DNA of 64,000 nt from contig JALLLS010000010.1 of NCBI GenBank assembly GCA_025094145.1, positions 585,114 through 649,113 of the forward strand, written 5' to 3'. Numbering within the stretch: position 1 is the first letter of the stretch; every line of letters begins with the position of its first letter. The DNA comes from Spinellus fusiger (lineage: Eukaryota > Mucoromycota > Mucoromycetes > Mucorales > Phycomycetaceae). A program made the translations under genes and the position numbers. The notes beneath the pieces are model-generated. The model had not been told where the DNA came from. It did not search any database and worked only from the letters and a program-made list of their open reading frames with translations. Below are positions 22,545-33,197 of this stretch, one piece after another.

Positions 22545-25500
22545 ATGGCGACTAAGCTTGCAATTTCTTTACAGAGCCCCGGCGATAGAATAGTGAATGA
22601 AGAGCGACTCTTTAGTATTATAGAGAGACAGAGAGACATTATCAAAGGACTTAGGGAAGACCTTTCTAAGATAACTGCTCACCATGAGTGTCTATTGAAT
22701 GAGAGTCGAGATTGGGAACAAGAACGACATTACCTAAACTCATTACTAGAAAGAGCAGGTGTGGCTTTTACAACCTCTCTAAAGACATACCACCCACCCA
22801 AAAATATCACTCAACAAAGCTTTATCAATACCATTGTACACCAGAACCAAAAGAACGAAGCTGAAGCAGCTGAACCTGTCTTCTTTTCTTGTCCACACAC
22901 CCGCCCAATGGCCAAGGAGACGGCTCCTCAACCGCCTTTCTTGTCTTACTCCCATGAGCCAATCATGTCAGATAGATCGCATAAAATGGGTGATTTGACA
23001 GATCAAATCATCAGTTGGCAGGGTGACCAGAAAGTAAAGAGCACAACAACAGACAGTCGTGGGGTGGATGCTGTTCCACTGCAGAATGAAGCATATGTGT
23101 ACGATGGAAGACAACCCACCACACCCGTGCCTGGAAGCGCTTCCTTCTCTTGCACTCCGAGTGATCCAATGCCAGAGATATATTCTTCCTTGTCCACAGG
23201 CGTTTCTATAGAGAAAGACACTTCATTAGTCACTCAGTATCAGTACACAAGTAACGATAAGAGTGAACACGAACGGAAACAAAGAGATGGATATAGAGTG
23301 CAGTCTAGGAATTCACAATCTGTAAGTCATTCCTGTCCACTTAAAGATTCTATGGACACAAAGGAATTTGGATCGTATCTCTCTCTCTATCCTGGTGATT
23401 ATAATAATGTAAGTCAATACAAAATATTGAAAGAAAAAATGATGACTGGAAAGTGGACATATTTTTCATTGTTATTGTTATTACTCTTGTTATTATCGTT
23501 ATCTTATGTAATTGCTATCATTGTTATTATATTATATTTGTAACGACTACACCATTGCATCCACTTGTATCTTTTAAAAGTGTCATCGAAAAGATTCCTT
23601 AACAGGAGAATACAAGACATCCGAGGGCAGTGTACGAAGAAGACCATCCCAACCCTACTTGTTTGGCCCTATACGCTATGATAAAACCATTGGATCCACC
23701 TGGAAAACAAATTCAGAAGAGTCTATCCATCAAGACATTGCTCCTTTTTGTAATGCTACTGTCACTTTAAGTGTATTTGTTATTGGATCCAACATTATTA
23801 CGAATGAATTTGGGAAAAAACTTGCATCTTTTACCATCTCTGTCTGGCAAACAGATGAAACCACACAAGAAAGAACAGAACTATGGAAAATTGAGAAACT
23901 TTACTCAGACTTTTTGACTTTGGATGCTCAAGTAAGTTGGTATTTCTTTTTCTTTTTTTTTTGTACAGAAAACATCCCATGAGGAAATAGGATATCAAAG
24001 TAGAGTAACTCATATTATCACATTCTTTTATATTGCTGCTGACTCTAGTTAAGAACGAGAGGAAGGTTCAGAGGAGGAAAGATGAGTAAATTGCCAGAAA
24101 AGGGACTCTTCACTACCTATGCACCAAGTAAAGTAGATAAGAGAAAGGTAACAAGCGTCTATTGAATATTACAGTTGTCTAATAAAAGTAAATCCATCTA
24201 GACTGCTATTGAGAGATACCTCCAACATGCCATTAATCTTAGGCTCTCAGAGAGTATTGAGCTTCGAACTTTTATTAATACCAACATAATCAATGATGAA
24301 TTGAAAGTAGTACCGGTAAGGCAAGAATGATAGAAGAAAGATACCATTTTACATATAATATAGAAACCACTGGGACTCAAACAAGGATATCTTACTAAGC
24401 GAGGCAAGAATTTTGGTGGGTGGAAGACAAGATATTTTATACTTAATGGGCCAAGACTTCAGTATTATGAGGGAGTAAGTCTTTTTATTTTATTTTATTT
24501 ATATTTATATTTTAAATAAAAGGAACAACATAAAAAACATATACTGACTTTGTCTCTTTACTAATAAAATAGAAAGGAGGTGTATTGCTTGGTACTATCA
24601 ATGTGTCTGATATATTGACTGGATGTCAACCTACTTCCAAACATCCCATAGACAGCAATGAGTCTAGTTTATTTAGACACTCTTTTATGATCTTTGAAAG
24701 AAAGAAATCAGCCACCAATGGAGTCCATAGACACATCCTTTGTGCAGAATCAGACACTGATCGTGATGAATGGTTAGCTGCACTAAGTCAGTGCACTCAT
24801 AAAGATTTGACTCGGAATGGAGAACACGGTCTATTCAGAACAGAGTCCCTTCCACTCTCTTCTAGAAAGTTAGAAAATAACCTTTCATCATCAAAGAGCG
24901 TTATTTTGACTCATTCTATGAATGGGAGAAAAGGCACTTCAGAAGAAGAAAGGGACCAGGACAGGGATTCTGTGAGTGATTCACAGCCTTCTACACCCAC
25001 TTATTATCCAATGCGCTCAAACTCTGATAGCTCGATTCTTCTTGGCGAGTCTACTCAAATGAACTTCTCGACTCTGTCTATCCCTGCATTATCAGAAACA
25101 ATGAACGATACTAGCCCACTTCCTAGTCACCGCTCCAGTATGGATCAAACACATACTCCTTGGAAGAAAATACAGAACTCTCAATATTTAGAGCAAACAT
25201 CAGGTCGACAAAACAGTACAGAGTCATTCTTTGCTGCTAATGCCTATTCAGGCCAGAACAAACTGATAAATGACCAAGAAGACTATGATATGGATGATAA
25301 AAAGGCAAAAAAAGTAAACAGACGCATCTTTTGGGCCAAAAAGATATTCACAAATAACTCAGAAACACAGAACAAAAATAGTAGTAGTCTGAATACAACT
25401 CCTTCTCTTCTCAACGGTCCTGTTGCCTTTCGTGCTTTTTTGTCGAGAAGCTCTGCTGAAACAGCACAAACCACAGGGAATCCATCTCCTGTAAAGTACA

Positions 25501-26635
25501 ATGGAAGACGTAGAGAAGATAAGACATCTTCAGAAAAGAATATTTGTCAGGTCTTTGGTGTCCCTCTTGATACTGCTGTACGAATATCAAGAGTATCGGA
25601 TTCTTATGAACTACCCTGCATTATACATCGCTGCATTGAATACTTAGAGGCTAAGAATGCAACACAGGAAGAAGGCATTTATCGATTGAGTGGAAGTGCT
25701 GTGAAGATTAATATTCTTAAGAAGAGATTCAATGAAAGTAAGTGGAATAAATCTGTTTTTTTTTTAGAAACTAATAACACACATATTCTAGAGGGTGATA
25801 TCAATTTACTCTGCCTCGATGAATTCCATGACATTCATGCCATTGCTGGACTACTCAAGTTATGGCTTCGTGAGCTTCCTGGCCATGTTTTATGTCAGGA
25901 GTACCTGGCAGACTTTATACTTGTACTTGGTAAGTATCACCTGAAAACCATAGACTTGACTATCTCTTCATGACACTTAGATCTTATTGAACGGTCAGAT
26001 CGTATCAACGAGCTCAGAAGACTTATCTCCATGCTTCCTCTCGCCAACTACACTCTACTGAGAACATTGACTGCTCATTTGATTCGTATTATTCAGAATT
26101 CACATACGAACAAAATGACACTACGTAACATTGGTATTGTTTTCTCCCCTACTCTGAGGATTCCTGCCAGTATATTCTATCTGCTGCTAAGTGAATTTGA
26201 TGAGATCTTCTGGGCTAACAAAGAAACAATACTGAAAAAAAGTATTGGCTATTCTCCCTATTGTTTACAAGACTCAGATATATATGAGAGTATTCACCCA
26301 ACACAGACAATGCCTAGTGTTGTGGATTTCCCAGCCAAAGCATCTCCCGACACCTTACAGCAGCTCAGCACAGAGAATTGGAGAAGGCTCCATAGAATCA
26401 GCGCTCACTACAAAGAAGGAGCGCCTCAGTCCATTATTGGATTAGAAGCATGTATTGATGGTAATAATAGCCAGTGATGTATTAAATAGAAACTGATACA
26501 ACCTAACCCTATCTAGGTCCTGTAGCAGTAGAAGACGAAGACGAGGCCGATGATCTGTGTCTTCGCCATGAAGAGGATGAATACACCGATACAGAAGATG
26601 AAGATGATGCTTATCCTACTAATGTTCTCCACTGA
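22545..26635 (+). CDS. PX-PH-RhoGAP protein, Bem3-like Rho/Cdc42 GTPase-activating protein
   Basis: Nine exons: 22545-23408, 23581-23931, 24049-24147, 24202-24315, 24364-24474, 24573-25737, 25768-25929, 25981-26460 and 26517-26635. They sum to 3465 nt, a complete frame of 1154 aa. In order: an N-terminal coiled-coil-like segment (ERLFSIIERQRDIIKGLRED), a PX domain (KIEKLYSDFLTLD, about residues 355-480), a PH domain (LGLKQGYLTKRGKNFGGWKT, about 478-585), a Ser-rich linker, and a RhoGAP domain from about 838 with the arginine-finger loop EGIYRLSGS and GLLKLWLRELP. The tail is acidic. This PX-PH-RhoGAP order is that of yeast Bem3, which turns off Cdc42 at polarity sites on phosphoinositide-rich membrane. 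The 25738-25767 intron is only 30 nt and in frame, so it may be retained. Confidence 0.92.
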
Positions 26636-26810
26636 ATTATATTTTATACTGTAAGATAGACTTGAGTCTATACCCACTATCATATATCATCTGCATTCTA
26701 TTGCTCGTGCTTTAGCTGTATCAGAAATAAAGGCAGCGTAGTGTAGTGCAGTCTTTTTCATAAGTCCGCTTATCCTTCTATGTAGCTCCATTCCACTTGT
26801 ATACCTTGTC

Positions 26811-27524
26811 ATGACATGTCATAAGAGATCTGTGTCATGTACAGCCATTCCCAATTACTCATCCCTGCGTTCAAGAACAGCTTCAGAAAACAGCATGTTG
26901 GGGAGATTTGTCATTACTTCTGAAAGTGAAGAGAACACTTATTCACTCGACCAGCATCCAAGTGAGCAAAGTACGAGTGCAAGTACGAGCAACTCACATA
27001 CAGCTAAGACTAGTACAGCATTTCATAATAAACCTGTGAAGAAGACTCCCCTAGTGTCCAAGGATAGAATGAAAAGTGAACTGTCTTCACTGCTTACTCA
27101 GGGCAATACTATGTTTTCTCTTCCAACTGTCTGTCTGTTTTCACAAACAGCACTATCCAATGAATACTCCAATGAAAAAGACATTGCGCCTTTTGTTTAT
27201 CCAGCAACTACTTCCTTGGAACACATTACTATGCTTATTGGCATGTTACAGTCTTTATTAAGAGTGGTGGATGAGACACCTTCTGATGACGAAGAAGAAG
27301 AGACTCATGACGAGTGGTGTAGAGAGACTTGCTTCAATGAACAAGACACTGCTGCTACAACAGAGACAGAGACAGAGACAGAGACCTTTGCTATCCTTGG
27401 TATGAACACCTTCAAGGTTGCATTATGGAATGAAATGTGTGATCACTACAAGGATGGAGTCACACACAAGGATGACCTGTGTTTAGTAAGAAAAGATAAA
27501 AGATTCTATATCAAATGGCCCTAA
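26811..27524 (+). CDS. Hypothetical protein
   Basis: An uninterrupted 237-codon frame begins at ATG 26811, 175 bp after the RhoGAP stop, on the same strand. The N-terminal half is Ser/Thr-rich. The C-terminal half has a Leu-rich helix (LEHITMLIGMLQSLLRVV), an acidic stretch (DETPSDDEEEE), a (TE)n dipeptide run, and an ending of ordered composition (MNTFKVALWNEMCDHY, then KRFYIKWP). I do not recognise a family. Length and amino-acid use favour a real gene, but an exon of a longer gene or a remnant cannot be excluded. Confidence 0.5.
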   Translation: MTCHKRSVSCTAIPNYSSLRSRTASENSMLGRFVITSESEENTYSLDQHPSEQSTSASTSNSHTAKTSTAFHNKPVKKTPLVSKDRMKSELSSLLTQGNTMFSLPTVCLFSQTALSNEYSNEKDIAPFVYPATTSLEHITMLIGMLQSLLRVVDETPSDDEEEETHDEWCRETCFNEQDTAATTETETETETFAILGMNTFKVALWNEMCDHYKDGVTHKDDLCLVRKDKRFYIKWP

Positions 27525-29164
27525 CATATCCCTATAGATTATTATAGTGTCCTCAAAATATGCAGATGGGATAATTACAAGTCATATGCAGCTATTGAAG
27601 AAATCACTGTTTGAATCACAAATAGTAAATAGTGTAGGTCTCTCTCTTATCATTAACAATATTATACTAACACATCCATTTGAATAAGAACCACTCTGCT
27701 GATAAAATAGGGAGTCATCTAGTGACATTGGCACACTACTGGTTTGGTCAGATAGAAGATATAAAGGAGGGTCAAGGGCTCTCTTTGTAAATAAAGATAG
27801 AAATAGTACAGAGAAGAATCCGTTAAAAGGGACAAAAGACTAGTGAGATGGATACACTTAACCAGCTTACATCTCTACCTTTGTTATAAACTCTCTCATT
27901 AGTTGTTACTTATAAAAAGAAAAGAGTATTAACTACCACGCTAACAGTTAAATAATACAGAGCCAGCAGCCACTTGGCCTACTGCGAGAATTTTGCAACC
28001 TACGCTTTGCTTTGGGGGGAGAATTGACTCTTCTTGATGGGTCATGACTGCTAGCACTTTGTACTCATAACTCAAGCCAATGCTTATCAGAGTTGTGTTT
28101 TTACAGTTGATATAAACAGTGTGTTAAAGTGTTAGTATTTTATTTTAGATTCAACATAATAATAATAAATATATAGACCAAGAACTAAAGTACTATTATG
28201 TAAACAATATTAATAGTAGATCTACCTTCTCTTCCTGGTATTCGTGAGTTCTGGAGATCCAAGAGAATTCTAATCCTACTTGTGGCTGTTTTATTTTTAC
28301 GATTTGCCAACTGTTAGTTTCTCGTTTTTAGTGTATAAGACTCAAGGTAATATTATTCTGTATACTGCTTAGTATATCTCTTCTCAGCGTGTCTTGGTTG
28401 TGCTGTATGAAATTCAGGCGACCTTGCTCAATGTTAGCATACATATCTACTCTATACTGATAAAAAGGGCCTTCCAAATAAATGCAAGTGATTGAAATCA
28501 TTTCTGTACATCAATCTAAAGCAGCAGTGTTTTATTGTGCTTATCATGATATTCTGTTTATTGATTGAGCATGTATTTATGGTCCAACCTGACTGTCCTG
28601 TAGGAGAAAAAAGTACTTATTTCATAGAATTATATGACTGATTCATCTCACTAATTCTCTGCAGTAAGCGGCTATTTCTTAGTCTTATCACAATGTCACT
28701 AATATCTGTTTGGCATTTATCATTATTTGGACAGTTAGGAGGACTTTTGTACAAATGACCCTACTCACAACAGCATGTATATCAAATACTCGGGCCTGCT
28801 GTCTCAGCTTCTTTTATATCAGTGTCAATTCTCTCGATATCAACCTCTATTCTCTTGTTTTGTTGGTTTACAGAATTAAGAGGACTTCTGTGATGATTTC
28901 TTCGAGAATTTCCTGGCTGTTAGAAGTTTTGAGTAGTATATGTTTTGATTTGGCATTCAAGTAACTTTAAAAAGAAGGGAAAAAAGAGTACTTCTATGGT
29001 TCCTGATTACTAATTTCTGGGTTTCATATTTCTTGTTTGTTCACCCACTCACTCAAAAAAAATACTCACATGCCCCGCAGAATGGTATTAGCTATTTATT
29101 TGTCTGCTCGAAATAAGGCCTAAATGTCTAGTGAAATAATGCATCCAACAGAAGAATGTGACAG

Positions 29165-29195
<31 letters not shown>

Positions 29196-29904
29196 AATTG
29201 GCTAACTGCTAAGGAGCTTGTTTTTTAATATATACGAAGATAGCACCCTAAAAGCAATTGAATGATATTTGGGAGATGCTCTGATGATATGTACTACAAT
29301 AGACTCCATCAATTACTAAGAAACTTGCCAATGACTTCTATGCTGTCTTATTGAGACAGTCTTCTTTATGCATTGGTATTGTTAACTATGTGTTCAAGAG
29401 ATTCATTTAGTTATATCAATAATAATATTAATAATAATAAAGTAAGAAAACTAGAAATGAAGTCTGTATTTCGATATAACCGACTCTTGCTTTTCCTCAC
29501 TCTTTGCTAGTGTAATGAGTATTTTCCGTATCCATCTATAACCCTATATATGTAATAAAATACCAGAGATTTCTTACAGAAGACTTGTGAATTCTTATTT
29601 ATTGTTTATTTATTTTATTAATCAATGTAATTTATTTATTTGTGCTTATGACGAACACTACTTGTACTTTTGATAAACATCTGTTTTCTTGAAGAAGAAG
29701 AAACATTAGTGTCTAAATAGAATACATATGTATCTATGCTTATTTCTCTTCTTTAAGCTATAGAAAGAAAGAAAAAAATGTACAACAAACAAGCTGCTAC
29801 ACATAGACACTAGCTTACTTGGTATTTTTTATTTTCAATACAAACAGAAGTATTTATAAAGTATTTCACTGTATATTGTCTCTATTATGTAAGCATATAT
29901 GCAT
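27525..29904. other. AT-rich intergenic stretch
   Basis: About 2.4 kb with no supported gene or RNA. The notable item is a perfect T15A15 palindrome near 29165-29194. Short ATT/TAA runs are frequent. Confidence 0.45.
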
Positions 29905-30798
29905 TGATAGTCTTATACAAATTGTATTTATTTATGTATTTATATACTAAATTATAATATATATATGCAGCTGCATGTATTGTAAGCATACATCTCTGCT
30001 TTCTTACTATTGACTTATATGCAGCGGTCTTTAATTATACTCACAAACAAAAAAATCAATTTCAGATGAATCTGTCTTTATTATTCTTTGAATTTACATC
30101 TCTTTTACCACTTGTACCATATACTCTGCTAGGCAGACTCATGGCACTAAAGATCAAAGGTATAAAAAATAGAGCAACTGTATAGAATAAACAGTATTGG
30201 TGTTTTCTCTATACTCTAGATCTGCCGTTGAGATAATACATAAGTCTACATTATGCAGTGTGTGAGTTCGAAAGTCAAACATAATTTCCGCTTGGTGTTT
30301 CTTGTTACTATTATTTGTCTTCTGTCTATATGTTTCATTTGACCCAACCTATTATATGCTGTCCTAGTAGTCTTTTGTCCCGTGGTCTCAAATTATACAC
30401 TCAAATCCAACATACATAAAAGCTATGTTTTCATGCAGTGTACTTTGTCTTTACAAAAGACAATAGTTAGGCTATTGAAGTATATTCACCGCTGTGTTTC
30501 CAATTCCAATTCCAATTCCAAGAAAATACATGTGTAGCTGAAACACTTGAATGGAATAGTACCATAAATGACTGTCACACAAAAAAGAAGGTATTGTTTA
30601 AATTTGGCTATTGAAATGAAAAAAAGAGATATATACAACAGTGTATGTACTTAGAATGTCAAGGAACAGATACATGTACCCCAGTTGAAGAATTAATAGA
30701 GTCTATAGGACATAGGACATCAGTGTGGCATGGTGTTAATTGGGTTTCCAAATACGGACATCTAAACTTGAATCTAAAAAAAATAGACCCCTTTCTTT

Positions 30799-31087
30799 TT
30801 ACATGTCAACCTGGCCAGTGAAAACACAAAAGAAACACTGAATAGTTTTGTCAAAAGTAATAAGCTCTTTCTTGCTCATATGAATGGCAATTAACTCTTC
30901 CGTAATGACAGTTTCAACACCATGGACAATAGTGACTGTGTAAAATTTACCAGAGCCACAGAACTTATTACCCACGCTTGATGCATATAGTTTGAATGAG
31001 TGCTCTCATAGCAGCAAAAGTCACGGTGAATTAAAATAGGGTGACTGCATAACATTGTTTCAAACTCACACAGTAAAGTCTACTCAT
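30799..31087 (-). CDS. Possible small two-exon gene in the left arm, divergent to the SR-rich frame
   Basis: A 68-codon open segment (30799-31002) reads HSFKLYASSVGNKF, then KFYTVTIVHGVETVITEEL and ends FTGQVDM plus stop. A GTGAGT donor after ATG AGT AGA CTT TAC TGT (31070-31087) and an AG at 31003 would join six codons to it, giving a 73-aa protein (intron 31003-31069). It starts about 100 bp from the SR-rich frame on the opposite strand, so the two could share a promoter. The sequence is identical in the right arm, but so is the flanking non-coding DNA, so conservation does not prove coding. Unrecognised; it may also be the last exon of a longer or dead gene. Confidence 0.33.
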
Positions 31088-31183
31088 CTCAGGGCATATG
31101 AAGTTGATGACGCGACTCTATTGATTAGATTCATATTTATACTATAAGTCAATCAATAAACTGACTTTTTTCTTTTCTTTACA

Positions 31184-32056
31184 ATGACTCAACCTACTCC
31201 CCGCACCAACGCTTTTTCTCGCCCTCTCAGCCGTGCCCGTTCTCGTTCTCCAGAAGAACGTCGGGTTAGATCCCGTGTTCGCTCTCCTTCTCCTCATCCT
31301 TTTCCTTCCCGTTCTCTGTCCCCTGTGCGTGGTCGTCGCCACACATGGCTCTCAGAATTCGACCTGGTAATTCGAAGAATCCACTGGTGTAGGTCGGTGA
31401 CGGCTGCAGTGATGGGTAATGATAATGATATTATTGATATTATTGACACTAATATTACTGATATAGACGATCGTGCACTTATCGGTGGTAGTAGAAGAGT
31501 TGGCCGGATTCCGTCAAACCGTGCCATGTATGGTCGTGTTGTGTCTTGTCGAGTCACTCCTACCCATGTTCTTTTCGGCCTTGTTCCTTCTGGCCGTTCC
31601 CCATCAGGTGTAGATTTATTTGCACGGGATTCTTCTGGCCGTTTCCTTTTTTCTGGACGTGCTCCTGGCCGTGTGCCTTATGGCCGTGTGCCATCTTCTG
31701 GCCGTGCTGTCTCTGGCCGTGTGCCTTCCTCTGGTCGTGCTGTTTCTGGCTCTTCCTCTGGTCGTGCTGTTTCTGGCTCTTCCTCTGGCCGTGCTGTCTC
31801 TGGCCGTGTGCCTTCCTCTGGTCGTGCTGTTTCTGGCTCTTCTTCTGGTCGTGTTGTTTCTGGCCCTGTGCCTTCTTCTGGTCGTGCTGTTTCTGGCTCT
31901 TCCTCTGGTCGTGGTGTCTCTGGCTCTTCCTCTGGCCGCGTTGTCTCTGGCCCTGTGCCTTCTTCTGGTCGTGCTGTTTCTGGCTCTTCCTCTGGTCGTG
32001 TGCCACCTGTCTCTTCTTCTGCCTCAGGGCACTCACCTTCATGTGGTCCTGATTAA
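31184..32056 (+). CDS. SR-rich, Gly/Ser/Arg tandem-repeat protein (left-arm copy)
   Basis: A 290-codon frame starts at ATG 31184 after a pyrimidine-rich leader. Residues 15-55 are rich in RS/SP pairs ([20 protein letters not shown]), typical of RNA-binding or splicing-related SR tails. A non-repetitive middle ([18 protein letters not shown]) follows, then many units of SSGRAVSG with linkers RVP, PVP or S up to near the end. The right arm has the same frame with most units missing. Between arms, substitutions near 31346-31372 are partly silent in this frame (Thr and two Leu codons unchanged in meaning), which mildly supports coding. The repeat part is open in other frames too, including a Lys/Gln-rich frame on the minus strand. 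Function unknown; a mobile-element protein is one possibility. Confidence 0.5.
   Translation: MTQPTPRTNAFSRPLSRARSRSPEERRVRSRVRSPSPHPFPSRSLSPVRGRRHTWLSEFDLVIRRIHWCRSVTAAVMGNDNDIIDIIDTNITDIDDRALIGGSRRVGRIPSNRAMYGRVVSCRVTPTHVLFGLVPSGRSPSGVDLFARDSSGRFLFSGRAPGRVPYGRVPSSGRAVSGRVPSSGRAVSGSSSGRAVSGSSSGRAVSGRVPSSGRAVSGSSSGRVVSGPVPSSGRAVSGSSSGRGVSGSSSGRVVSGPVPSSGRAVSGSSSGRVPPVSSSASGHSPSCGPD
31676..32000 (+). repeat. Mixed 27/33-bp tandem repeat in the SR-rich frame
   Basis: Units encoding SSGRAVSGS (27 bp) and [15 protein letters not shown] blocks (33 bp) alternate. The right arm keeps only about one unit, so this block differs by 267 bp (89 codons) between otherwise near-identical arms. Confidence 0.88.
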
Positions 32057-32210
32057 GATTTAGTTTCCCCTTCTCTTTCTCCTTTTCCACCACATATGCG
32101 CCACCAACACCACCACCTTCTTCTCCTCCTTCTCCACCAAATATGCACCACCACCTTCTTCTCCTCTACCTATGCCATCATCTCATCCTCCTCCATCACT
32201 AGTACAGAAA

Positions 32211-32300
32211 TTACACATACACACATACACACATACACACATATATACATACACACATACACACATATATACATACACACACACATACATACATACATAC
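32211..32300. repeat. CA/TACA microsatellite in the left arm
   Basis: ACACAT and ATACACAC units run for about 90 bp downstream of the SR-rich frame. The right arm has the corresponding GTGTAT array at about 52330-52400. Confidence 0.85.
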
Positions 32301-32600
32301 AGTTCATCTAGTCATACATTTATTTATTAATAAAAATACATAGAGAGATTAAGAGAGAGAGAGAGAATATCCAAGACTAAGATGATATTTTACTGTATTT
32401 TAGATAGCGATAAACAGACAAAGGATACTTAACAGAAATATATTAGATTGTTGGTTTTATCTGGCAATTGGGAAGGTATTTGTACTAGTGCCATCAGGCT
32501 ACCATCCCATAGCATAGCTAAAGAAAGCAAACACATAATGGATCCTTACATCCTTTTTCATAACAAAAATATGAGGAACAACCAATGCGGACACAGGTTG

Positions 32601-33197
32601 GTGTAGTAGTAGTGGGACTATGCAAAGACAAGATGACTCTCACAACACACAGATGTTAGATTATGAATCGTGGTTGCTGCTGTCTCTAATGATTCATTTC
32701 TATGCTGGGATGCTACTTGTCTTTTGTCTCAGTCTAATCACCTGATTTACCCATGATGTTGTCTATCAAATAAATCACCAACACTGAAATCACAATAGAC
32801 ATGTTCTATCTCTCTTTTTGGTTGTCTGAGTGTTGGGTGTAAGAACCTATGCTACCAATACACTGAATCCAGGTCAATCATATAAATAAAAACTCGGCAG
32901 CATATATTCCCTGAATTCCCTGTGCCTTAGAAAGATGAGACCCATAGCTTTTTCTACAGATCTGCTTTGATTGATGATGTACCAAAAGACTCGTCAAACC
33001 TACTGATTAGAATTGAGTAAAAGCTACTGTCATTCGTTCACCGGGTAGTAGTTAGCTGGATGGCGACTCTACAAGAGAGACAAATATGAGCTACACATCA
33101 GAGCAAAGCGGCTTATACTGGCCAATACATAAATGGCTCATCCAAATTTGCAACACTTTCAATTCCAAGTAGTCCTTATTTCTATACCATTCTTTAG
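32601..33197. other. Spacer between the inverted-duplication arm and Tc1-like copy B
   Basis: No gene, RNA or repeat is recognised here. Confidence 0.4.

Larger units (their letters stand above)
29905..32600. repeat. Left arm of a large inverted duplication
   Basis: This segment matches the reverse complement of 51785-54445. The match can be followed by eye from TTGTATTTATTTATGTATTT near 29925 through the SR-rich frame and the CA-rich microsatellite to CATCCTTTTTCATAACA near 32550. The core (about 30060-32490) is nearly identical between arms, while both edges differ by many substitutions. About 19 kb of mostly single-copy genes lies between the arms. No transposase, long terminal repeat or terminal inverted repeat of the arm itself was found. 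Confidence 0.88.

Noticed and set aside
31546..32093. Other long frames across the SR-rich gene (Trp/Cys/Phe-rich and Leu/Val-rich plus frames; Lys/Gln/His-rich minus frame)
   Set aside because: They are confined to the repeat block. The minus frame remains a weak alternative, but it lacks the conserved non-repetitive head.
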